NCBI GenBank assembly: GCA_049274895.1
Contig: JBASTM010000011.1
Span: forward strand, 10,404 to 74,403
DNA length: 64,000 nucleotides
Reading direction: 5' to 3'
Origin: JACQLN01 sp049274895
Lineage (GTDB): Bacteria > Patescibacteriota > Minisyncoccia > JACQLN01
This document shows, in pieces, positions 32,271-40,334 of the stretch. The notes under the pieces are model-generated. The model searched no databases. It had not been told where the DNA came from and saw only the letters and a program-made list of their open reading frames with translations. The translations under genes were made by a program, and so were the position numbers. Within the stretch, counting starts at the first letter, position 1, and each line of letters opens with the position of its first letter.

Positions 32271-34138
32271 TTATTTATTTTGTAAATGGACACATTGGGA
32301 GAAAAATAAATCGAAGAAAGTTTTTTATTGCTTCTAAAATCAGGTCGACTGAATTGTTTTTCCCATGGCCCGTAATAAACGTAATCGGCAGATAAATCGC
32401 CAAAGGTCGGCATAGGTAAAGTCTTATATTTTTCGGTTAGTTTATTTAAATAATCTTCGGACATAAAACTATCGCCTTTGAGCACGGACTTACCCTTGGA
32501 AAAATAATTTATGTATAAAAATCTATTACTTTTATTAAGATTCATCCAGCCGTCCTTAGGACATGGTTCGGTACAAGTAACTTCTTTTTCCGAAAGACGA
32601 TTCTTAAATACTTCGGTTGTAACGTCGAAAAACTTATTGGCCGCCAAAAATCTATCCTCCAATCTAGCCATGGGCATGGCCGAAGCAAACCCGGCCGCAA
32701 GATAAGGACGGCTGGAAGTGTAAGATGCTAAATAAACGGAAGAAACCGGCGAAGAAGACAATAATTTCGGCTCGTGGGGCAAATTTATGTCTATCCAAGA
32801 CCAAGACGAACTGACACTGGAATCAAAATAATACGATTTTAGAACTTCTTCGTTGGGATTTGCCAACTTGATTATATTCACAATTTTTTTTGTGGGTATA
32901 ACTAAAACAAGAAAAATAACAACTAAATTTATTATTTTTTTAAACAGGATTTTTGTCGAAATCTTTTTTAACAAATCGTGAAAAATTACAAACAACATAA
33001 AAAAAACAATAAAAGCCGCCGCTTTGGTGGCCTGTCCTGGAACAGGCATAAAACCGGTTAAAAACTGCAAGTTTCCCGACAAAACCATCCCCGCCGAGCA
33101 AATTAAAAACAAAATCATCTTGTCTTTTTCGCGTTTTCTGTAAAGGAAATAAGAAATAACTGCCAACACAATATAGACCGGGTACCGCCAACGAAATTGA
33201 GTAAAAATACCCAAAGACCTACCCTCGGCTACCCCGTAGCGATATACGAAATCTTTGTAATCGGCCAGCTGCGAGGTTTGAAAATAGTTAAAGGCGTAAG
33301 GTAAAGTCACAAGAATCAAAGAGATTCCCAATAAAATAAAATTGAAAAATCTTTCGCGGTTGTTATTCCGATCGTAAACCGAATACAAAAAAAGCATACC
33401 TATGACCAGCGTGACATAAACCCAATAATGAAAATACGTGTAAAACAAAAAACCTGAAGCCACACCGGCTAAGACCGCGTAAATTTTTAAAGGTTTAAAC
33501 CAAAACTTGAACAAAAAACCAAAAGAAGCGATTAAAAACGGCAACGTAAGAAGAGGATCGTCGATTCTGGCCAAATATAACTTATGCACTGGAGTGTCTA
33601 CTAGCGGCACAAATTGCTTTACCACAACACTCAAAAAACCAATAATCCCGTTTAAATTCATATCGTCCACACCCCAACGGTAAAACCAAAAAGCCAGAGG
33701 CGTAAGAGATCCGCTAAAAGCAAAAAACAACCTCCAATTTAGGGATTCAAAAAATATTTTTGATAACAAATATAAACCCGCGAATATGACGATGGAAAAT
33801 AAAAATTGGGCGCTGAGATAGGCTAAGTTCGTATCGCCGTTCCATAAGAAAAAAAACGCCGAAAAAACGAGAGGCGGCAGATGATTTAATACCGTCGGCC
33901 TTTGTTCGTTAAAATAAGCGTCTTGGGGCGGAAAATGACCGTCGTAAACCTCGTGGGCCCGCGGCAAATAATCTTTAAGCTCATCTTTGTAAGTTTCCAA
34001 TTGAGCCAAAACAAAAGAGCTGTCCGAATGATTGAAATTTTTCCAAATTAAAAAAGGCGGTAAAAAGTAAAACAGGGCAACAACAACGCCCAATATCGCG
34101 ACCATTAATGTCTCAGCGTATTTTTTTGAAAAATTCAC
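32267..34138 (-). CDS. Multi-pass membrane protein, GT-C-like, copy 2
   Basis: Tandem paralogue of 30399-32270, about 623 residues from GTG 34138, which follows the stop codon of the upstream gene by one base; a TTG at 34162 would overlap that gene. Eleven or so helices, an acidic/aromatic first loop (DYLPRAHEVYDGHFPPQDAY, compare EIYEGNFPPNDLHF in copy 1), and a C-terminal soluble domain with DYVYYGPWEKQFSRPDFRS. The two copies are diverged in sequence but keep the same layout, indicating an old duplication with distinct acceptor or donor use. Confidence 0.6.
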   Translation of the reverse strand: MNFSKKYAETLMVAILGVVVALFYFLPPFLIWKNFNHSDSSFVLAQLETYKDELKDYLPRAHEVYDGHFPPQDAYFNEQRPTVLNHLPPLVFSAFFFLWNGDTNLAYLSAQFLFSIVIFAGLYLLSKIFFESLNWRLFFAFSGSLTPLAFWFYRWGVDDMNLNGIIGFLSVVVKQFVPLVDTPVHKLYLARIDDPLLTLPFLIASFGFLFKFWFKPLKIYAVLAGVASGFLFYTYFHYWVYVTLVIGMLFLYSVYDRNNNRERFFNFILLGISLILVTLPYAFNYFQTSQLADYKDFVYRYGVAEGRSLGIFTQFRWRYPVYIVLAVISYFLYRKREKDKMILFLICSAGMVLSGNLQFLTGFMPVPGQATKAAAFIVFFMLFVIFHDLLKKISTKILFKKIINLVVIFLVLVIPTKKIVNIIKLANPNEEVLKSYYFDSSVSSSWSWIDINLPHEPKLLSSSPVSSVYLASYTSSRPYLAAGFASAMPMARLEDRFLAANKFFDVTTEVFKNRLSEKEVTCTEPCPKDGWMNLNKSNRFLYINYFSKGKSVLKGDSFMSEDYLNKLTEKYKTLPMPTFGDLSADYVYYGPWEKQFSRPDFRSNKKLSSIYFSPNVSIYKINK

Positions 34139-34139
34139 G

Positions 34140-35504
34140 TTATTTTGGCAACATGGAAACAATAAACTTCCCTATTCTCAAACCGGAAGATCCGTCGAAC
34201 TTATAAGCCTGTTCGCGAAGAAAACGCTCTCTGCCGTCTTTGTCTATTTGAGGATTATTTAGATATAAATTAATGTTTTTTACCAATTCATCTTGGTTTT
34301 CGGCTACTCTGCAACAATTTGTCTTTAACATTTTTTTAACATGATCGTAATATTTAACAAAACGACCAACACTCGAAAGATCGTCTTTTTTTTCGAAGCC
34401 GTCGAAAGAAACGCAAACTACAGGTTTATCAAAACAAACCGCGTCAATAATTAAGCTGGAAGCGTAAACCACAACCAAATCGCTATGAAACAAAGAATCG
34501 GCCAACTTAATGGTTTCTTTGTTCGTAACTTCCTTGTCGGAAAAACTGCCTTCTTTAAAAGAAACACCCGTTTCGTAAATAAAAAAACGCTTCGAAGGAA
34601 GGAAGTAATCCAATTCCACTTTGTCGTTGGGAGGCAATCTCACTAAAAATCTTACATCGTCGGGCAAAGAACCTTCGTTTGACTTATTTTTAAGTATTTC
34701 CAAAATTTGCCAATCGGTTTCAATAAAACGTTTACCCAAGGGCCCTAAAAAAACAAGCCGACAAGACGGATCAAAGCCTATATTTTTAAAAAAATCCAGC
34801 CTGGAAATTCGAGGTTCGTTAAAATAATAATCTAATTGAGGCATTCCGCCGACGAATATATTGCCGCTTTTCATCCCCTGATACTTAACGACTTCCGATT
34901 TTATCGTTTCGTTGTGAACAATAAGCTTGTCGGGAGTAAAACGAAACAAACCCTTGTTGGTTATGTTATCCCATGATCTAACCATTCCTACAACAGTAAT
35001 TCCACTTTTTTTCGCTTCGGCCAACAAATTTATGTCGCTGTTGTGAAAAATATCGGTGCAAAAAACAAGATCGGGTTCATACTTTTCAAAAAAAGGTTTA
35101 AAAAAAACGCTGTTTATGGAAATATGGTCTAAAAACCTGGCCAGAGACTTAACGCCCGGAATTTTGCTGGCAAAATAAGCCAAAAATCTGGAGAGGATAT
35201 AAGCAAAAAAATCTTTATCTTGAGACAACTTTCGTTTTTGATGTAAAAATCTTGTTTTGGTGTTTAAAAGCGATCCCGACAGATACCTAAAAATAATTCC
35301 TTGTTTGCGTACGGGCAAATCTTTTATTCCTTCTATTAAAACATTCTCGCTCGCGAAATTTTTAACAAAATAATCTTTCTTGTAATCCGGGCAAAAAATA
35401 ACTATCCGGCAATCGGCCGTTTTTTTTATTGCTTCTAAAACATCAGATTCCAGTATGTTTCTGGAAATAAATGGATTAAAACTGGTTATAAATATTGTTC
35501 GCAT
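34140..35504 (-). CDS. GT-B-like family paralogue B (SWDxIT family)
   Basis: A 454-residue member of the four-copy family, starting at ATG 35504 (MRTIFITSFNPFISRNILES). Shared features: RNILESDVLEAI, VGMVRSWDNITNKGLFRFTP, FLVRLPPNDKVELD, HSDLVVVYASSLIIDAVCFD and the tail GRERFLREQAYKFDGSSGLR. GT-B fold is inferred from the pattern of the last third (a ser-rich nucleotide-sugar loop followed by KPVVCVSFDG). It overlaps the upstream GT4 gene by 29 bases. Cytoplasmic; donor and acceptor unknown. Confidence 0.68.
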   Translation of the reverse strand: MRTIFITSFNPFISRNILESDVLEAIKKTADCRIVIFCPDYKKDYFVKNFASENVLIEGIKDLPVRKQGIIFRYLSGSLLNTKTRFLHQKRKLSQDKDFFAYILSRFLAYFASKIPGVKSLARFLDHISINSVFFKPFFEKYEPDLVFCTDIFHNSDINLLAEAKKSGITVVGMVRSWDNITNKGLFRFTPDKLIVHNETIKSEVVKYQGMKSGNIFVGGMPQLDYYFNEPRISRLDFFKNIGFDPSCRLVFLGPLGKRFIETDWQILEILKNKSNEGSLPDDVRFLVRLPPNDKVELDYFLPSKRFFIYETGVSFKEGSFSDKEVTNKETIKLADSLFHSDLVVVYASSLIIDAVCFDKPVVCVSFDGFEKKDDLSSVGRFVKYYDHVKKMLKTNCCRVAENQDELVKNINLYLNNPQIDKDGRERFLREQAYKFDGSSGLRIGKFIVSMLPK

Positions 35505-36573
35505 AATATTGAGCAACTTTATTCCAACTCATCGACTTAGCAAAATCGATCGAAGCTCTAGACAATTTTTCTTTAAGACCAATATCGCCAATTATGGATA
35601 AAATAGCTTCAGCTGCTTTTTTTCCATCATTAGTTGGAACCAAAAATCCGTTTATTCCGTTTTTCACCGCGTCTTCGGCACTTGTATTCAAAGTTGCTAT
35701 AATAGGCAGACCATAAACAGCAGCTTCCAGAAACACCAAACCAAAACCTTCAATATCTTTACCGTCGTCTTGAGGCAATAAAATAAACAACTCGGCGGCG
35801 TGATATAACGCAATTAAAAAGTCTTCTTCGACCTTGTCAAAAAAAACCACCTTGTTTTCAATTTTGAGATTTGACATTTGATATTTAAGATTATCCTTTT
35901 CCGGTCCTTTACCCACAATGACGTATTTTAATTCGGGAAATTGTTTGGATATTCGGGCGAAAGTTTCAATCGAATACTCGTACCCTTTTCTTTTTTTTAA
36001 CGTTCCCACGCTTAAAATATACGGCTTTAAATCGGTAATTTGCTTGCCCTCCGTAACTTTACCGCGTCCTTCCGAAGTCTTGGACGAAGTAGGAGCGAAG
36101 GAGGAAAATTTTTCAAAATCCACCCCATGATTTATAACCTCGATTTTTAAGTTGGGAATGATTTTTAAAATTTCTTTTTTGGTGTTATTACTTATAGCCA
36201 CAACCTTGTCGGCTTTTTTGTAGGCCCAAATCATGAGGGTTTTTTTAAAAAAGCGGTACAGCGGCTGAACCGCTCCCGTGCCTATCGCCGTAATAACTAT
36301 TTTTTTTCTAAGGCCAACAGAAAAAGCGGTAGCTATGAATCCGTAAGGCCAGCCGTCTAAGGCGTGAATAACTTCGCTTTGGCTGAAAATTCCGCGTATT
36401 TTAAAAAAATTAAAAAGTAAGGATACAAATCCTCCGGAAAGAATGTCCATCGAGGTTAAAATTTTAAATTCCCAATCGGGGTTTTCCTTCTTTAAGGCTC
36501 GCGAAAAAGACAACCAAAAACTGCCGGAGCCGGTATTTGGTTTTAGATTGTGGTTAAGGAAGCATATTTTCAT
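35476..36573 (-). CDS. GT4 glycosyltransferase
   Basis: GT-B retaining glycosyltransferase, 365 residues. N-terminal glycine-rich acceptor segment LKPNTGSGSFWLSFSRALKK, then INHGVDFEKF, ILSVGTLKKRKGYEYSIETF (start of donor domain), VGKGPE and the donor signature EGFGLVFLEAAVYGLPIIAT (E-x7-E). After VGKGPE the word KDNLKYQMSNLKIENKV is encoded by a degenerate 7-nt repeat (35862-35889). A small insert near residue 175 (SSKTSEGRGKVTEGK) also looks like recently inserted low-complexity DNA. It overlaps the methyltransferase gene above by 20 bases. Confidence 0.9.
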   Translation of the reverse strand: MKICFLNHNLKPNTGSGSFWLSFSRALKKENPDWEFKILTSMDILSGGFVSLLFNFFKIRGIFSQSEVIHALDGWPYGFIATAFSVGLRKKIVITAIGTGAVQPLYRFFKKTLMIWAYKKADKVVAISNNTKKEILKIIPNLKIEVINHGVDFEKFSSFAPTSSKTSEGRGKVTEGKQITDLKPYILSVGTLKKRKGYEYSIETFARISKQFPELKYVIVGKGPEKDNLKYQMSNLKIENKVVFFDKVEEDFLIALYHAAELFILLPQDDGKDIEGFGLVFLEAAVYGLPIIATLNTSAEDAVKNGINGFLVPTNDGKKAAEAILSIIGDIGLKEKLSRASIDFAKSMSWNKVAQYYANNIYNQF

Positions 36574-37537
36574 AACGATTCAAAAACTTGTAAAACATGT
36601 TCCAACAATGGAGTTTCCACGGTTTTAGTAACTTAGAAACATCCGAATAGTTGTTTTCACCCAAAAACAAAGAAGAAAAAGGTTTCCGAGAAGATTTTAC
36701 CGCCACCAACCTGATATGATTGTTTCTGGGAAAACCTTTCTGCAATGCCAACTCTTTCAAACTCTTACGCGCATCATCCTCAAAAAATATTAAATCGAAT
36801 CCGGCCGAGGCCGCGAAATTTTTAAGAACATTGGGTGCAAACATGTAAGGATGATCGATCTGAATCGAATTTAAAATTTTGCCAGATTTTCTCGACTGTA
36901 AAATGAAATTCTTTACCTCCAGGTATAAAACCCCATTGTCTTTAAGAACGCCGTAAGCCCAAGAAAAAAAGTGGCGCGGATCCAAAAAATGATTGAGTGC
37001 TTGGGTGCAAAAAACATTGTCGGCTTTAACGGGAAAAGTGTCGGTATTTATATCCTCTATCGAGGCCTGTTTCGTTTGAACGTTGTTTTTTAGGGCATGA
37101 TTACTTTCATACAAAGAAGGTTCTACACCTAAAATATCGTTACCCAATACGCTTCTTACGCCGCTTAAAAGACCTCCTGTCCCGGATCCAACGTCAATAA
37201 TCAAGCCCGGCTTAAAATAACGCCCCAATTTTTCGGCTAAAAATCTTCCTTCTTTAAAGCGTTTTCCAAAAATACTGCTTAATTTATCGTCTTTTAAAAT
37301 ATTTCTCTTGTTCTTTAAAATATTTTTCGTCCTGTATTCGCCCGTCGAATAATATTCGTCGTACCACTTTTTGGTCATTCTGGGATTAATGAATATGAGC
37401 CCGCATTTTTTGCAAATGCACGTATCTAAATTCAACCCGTCATGAGTCCGCCGAGCTATAATTTCCAAATTGTTACCCAAGCATAAATTACAAGGTAATT
37501 GTTCCTTTAAAGATGTTTCATAATTTAAATTCAACAT
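36554..37537 (-). CDS. Class I SAM methyltransferase with N-terminal zinc-binding segment
   Basis: A 327-residue protein. The N-terminal CNLC (C16/C19) and CICKKCG cysteines form a zinc-binding domain of the kind in sugar C-methyltransferases (TylC3/NovU-like methyltransferase_13). Then LIIDVGSGTGGLLSGVRSVL (SAM motif I at about residues 110-128), GVEPSLYESNHA, VFCTQALNHFLDPRHFF. A C-methylation of a keto-sugar is plausible; substrate not known. It overlaps the PK-Sat-CysC gene by 7 bases, so both are in one operon. Confidence 0.85.
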   Translation of the reverse strand: MLNLNYETSLKEQLPCNLCLGNNLEIIARRTHDGLNLDTCICKKCGLIFINPRMTKKWYDEYYSTGEYRTKNILKNKRNILKDDKLSSIFGKRFKEGRFLAEKLGRYFKPGLIIDVGSGTGGLLSGVRSVLGNDILGVEPSLYESNHALKNNVQTKQASIEDINTDTFPVKADNVFCTQALNHFLDPRHFFSWAYGVLKDNGVLYLEVKNFILQSRKSGKILNSIQIDHPYMFAPNVLKNFAASAGFDLIFFEDDARKSLKELALQKGFPRNNHIRLVAVKSSRKPFSSLFLGENNYSDVSKLLKPWKLHCWNMFYKFLNRYENMLP

Positions 37538-40323
37538 AAATTTAAATGTTTTTTAATAATATTTAAACACTCGTTAACCGACATTTTGCTGGTATGTAAA
37601 GTAATGCTCGGATTTTCGGGAACCTCGTAGGGGTAACCCTCGCTCACACCGATTAAATTTTTTATCTCGCCTGCTTCGGCTTTTCGATAAAGACCTTTGG
37701 TGTCGCGATTGGAGCATTCAGACACCGGACAGTCCACAAAAAGTTCCGTAAAACGGTCAGGCCCTATGATTCCTTTCGCCAAAGATCTGTCGTCCTTAAA
37801 AGGAGAAATAACCGGCACTAAAACGTAATCGCATTCTGCGATTTTTTTTCTGGCTAGACCAGCGATGAATCTGTTATTTTCCCTAATATCCTCGCGCGAA
37901 AAACCCAGATGACGGTTTAAAGTACTCCTAACTACATCTCCATCGATTATCTCCGCCTTTTTCCCTAAAAATTCCATGTCTTTTTTAAACGCTTCGGCTA
38001 ACGTTGTCTTGCCCGAACCGGAAAGACCGGTAAACCAAATAACTTTTTTGCCGGCTAAGGTCGGTTCTTTAACGAAAACTTCTTCGTTGTTTTTTATAGC
38101 CGCGGTTATCATCCGTGAAATTTCCGGGCGCATGAACCATTCGGGCGGCTCGATGCCGTTCTCAAGCATTTTTCTGGCTTGAGTACCACTTATATACAGC
38201 TTGTCGTTTTCGGAATGGTCATTGCCAACTTCGGCTTCAGTAACATGAAAATTCTTCTTCTTGGAATAAAAAACATTGTCGAACTTGATTATTTCCATAC
38301 CTAAATCGGGCAATTGGTCGAATATGGTGTGGGAAGCCTTGGGAGAATAAAAATTGCCCACGCCGGTATGATCGCGACCAACAATAAAAGAACTGCATCC
38401 ATAATTTTTGCGGCATATGGCGGTAAAAACCGCTTCCCTGGGGCCGGCATACCTGGAATAGGTGGCAAAAGCCGCTAAAACAACCTTGCCTTTGGGATAA
38501 AATTTTTCCAGCATCATTGCGTATGATTTTATTATGAAATCGGCGTTAAAATCGCCGACTTTCTTTTTGCCCACCACAGGGTGAATCAATAAACCGTCGC
38601 AACCGGTCCGTTTTAAGGCTTGAAGCTGGATATATTCATGACTCCTGTGTATCACGTTCCTGGTATGAAAACCAACCACGTTAGACCAGCCTAAGTCGTT
38701 AAACAGTCGGCGGATCTGCCGTGGCGTTAACTCGTAAGCTCTGGTTTTGGACTTTCTTCGGCTTACTAAAAATATTTTCCCGCCCAAAAGAACCGGATTC
38801 ATGCTTTCAATCCTTTTAACCCCGGGATGGCTTTTATCTTCGGTCCCGTAAAGTTTTATCGACATTTCTTTCTTGTCGAAATTAAATTTTTCGTCGAGAT
38901 CAAGAATAGCTATAACATCGCCTCGACTATCGGCCAAAGCCGCTTTTTGCCCGATTTTCAAACCTTCGGCTTGATCGGCCGGTACGTCTAAAACAATTGG
39001 AATTGGCCAAATAACTCCGTTTTTGAGGCGCGTGGAATCCAACACGGAATTAAAATCATCCTTATTCATAAAACCTTCCAAAGGACTGAAAACCCCGGTG
39101 GCTATTTGTTCCGCGTCCATTTGTAGATCGTCGTTCAAAACAATTTTAGGCAAAGATTCCAAATATTCCCGCGCAGGCAGTTCGCTGCTCTTTAAGACCC
39201 GGTCAACTAGCTTGCCTCCGTGCGGCTCAGGCAAACCGGAATTTATCTCCATATCCAAAAGATAGTTGGTAGCGTCGAAATGTTTTACAAAATCGCCGTT
39301 ATCATTGTTTTTGATTTTTTTGTTCTCTAAAGCCAACTGGGCATGCCGAATAAGCTTTTTTAACATATTTATGCATTCCATCGGATGCTTGCCGATGGCC
39401 GCTTCTCCGGCCAAAGTTAGACCGGCCGCCCCGTCCAAAATGGTGGTTATGACATCGTGAACTTCGGCGCGAGTCGGTTTCTTTTTTTCTATCATAGTTT
39501 CCAAAAGATTGGTGGCAACAAAAACTTCTTTGTTTTTTGATTTTGCTTTGTGCAGTATTATCTTTTGGGTAAACGGTATTTTTTCGATTGGTATCTCCTT
39601 ACTCAAATCTCCGCGGTCAATCAATAAGTAATCCGATTTATCTATGATTTCATCAAGATTCTCTAAAGCATCCAAACACTCTATTTTCGAAATTATTTTC
39701 ATCGAACCGTTAGTGGCTTTTTTGACGGTGTCGACGGATTTACCGGAACGAGCGAAAGACATGGCAATATGCTCCACTTTATTGGCTAATCCTATAGCTA
39801 TGGACTGATGATCTTTTTCAGACAACGTCGGCAGAATTATTTTTTTTCCAGAACCGGAATCAACGACAACTCCTTTGTTTTTTCCGACCTCGCCGCCCAC
39901 CACCACCCTGGACATTACATAACCGTGAGATAACGTGGAAACATCCAAAACCTGCAAAACCAAAGTGTCAAAATCGATGTATATTAAATCGCCTTCTTTT
40001 AACTGCTCTAAAACAATTTCCGGCTTAAGGCATATATTTTCCGAGTCTCCCACGATATCACCTTTATGGATTTTAACTTTGCTGCCTTCGGTGTAATAAA
40101 CCTTGTTTGAAATAAGATCACCGCTACGGATTTGGGAACCTTCGGTATCGATTATAAATGGCAGCCCGACTTTTTGAGACAACGACAAAAAATACTTAAG
40201 ATCGTCCAAGGTGGAATGAGACATGTTTATTCTCACAAAATCAACGCCTTTGGCTTTTATTTTCCTAAGATGTTCTTCGGTATTCGTGGACGGACCGAGT
40301 GTAACTATTATTTTTACATCCAT
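37531..40323 (-). CDS. Pyruvate kinase / ATP sulfurylase / APS kinase triple fusion
   Basis: One uninterrupted 930-residue frame with three enzymes. Residues 1-330: pyruvate kinase A/B domains with TLGPST (8-13), RINMSHS (31-37), the catalytic lysine K213 in ISKIE, metal-binding RGDL (237-240), ATNLLETM (270-277) and PTRAEV (283-288); the usual regulatory C domain is missing, and DTKGPEIR is changed to DTEGSQIR. Residues about 365-740: ATP sulfurylase with HTRNVIHRSHE (553-563; usual Q replaced by H), GRDHTG (649-654), ISGTQAR (711-717) and FMRPE (730-734). Residues about 758-930: APS kinase with P-loop GLSGSGKT (766-773) and DGDVVRSTLNRHLGFSREDI. It would turn sulfate plus ATP to PAPS, and the first domain could rebuild ATP from PEP and ADP. 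The sulfotransferase at 23204 is a natural customer. Confidence 0.92.
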   Translation of the reverse strand: MDVKIIVTLGPSTNTEEHLRKIKAKGVDFVRINMSHSTLDDLKYFLSLSQKVGLPFIIDTEGSQIRSGDLISNKVYYTEGSKVKIHKGDIVGDSENICLKPEIVLEQLKEGDLIYIDFDTLVLQVLDVSTLSHGYVMSRVVVGGEVGKNKGVVVDSGSGKKIILPTLSEKDHQSIAIGLANKVEHIAMSFARSGKSVDTVKKATNGSMKIISKIECLDALENLDEIIDKSDYLLIDRGDLSKEIPIEKIPFTQKIILHKAKSKNKEVFVATNLLETMIEKKKPTRAEVHDVITTILDGAAGLTLAGEAAIGKHPMECINMLKKLIRHAQLALENKKIKNNDNGDFVKHFDATNYLLDMEINSGLPEPHGGKLVDRVLKSSELPAREYLESLPKIVLNDDLQMDAEQIATGVFSPLEGFMNKDDFNSVLDSTRLKNGVIWPIPIVLDVPADQAEGLKIGQKAALADSRGDVIAILDLDEKFNFDKKEMSIKLYGTEDKSHPGVKRIESMNPVLLGGKIFLVSRRKSKTRAYELTPRQIRRLFNDLGWSNVVGFHTRNVIHRSHEYIQLQALKRTGCDGLLIHPVVGKKKVGDFNADFIIKSYAMMLEKFYPKGKVVLAAFATYSRYAGPREAVFTAICRKNYGCSSFIVGRDHTGVGNFYSPKASHTIFDQLPDLGMEIIKFDNVFYSKKKNFHVTEAEVGNDHSENDKLYISGTQARKMLENGIEPPEWFMRPEISRMITAAIKNNEEVFVKEPTLAGKKVIWFTGLSGSGKTTLAEAFKKDMEFLGKKAEIIDGDVVRSTLNRHLGFSREDIRENNRFIAGLARKKIAECDYVLVPVISPFKDDRSLAKGIIGPDRFTELFVDCPVSECSNRDTKGLYRKAEAGEIKNLIGVSEGYPYEVPENPSITLHTSKMSVNECLNIIKKHLNLC

Positions 40324-40334
40324 GATTTTATTGA

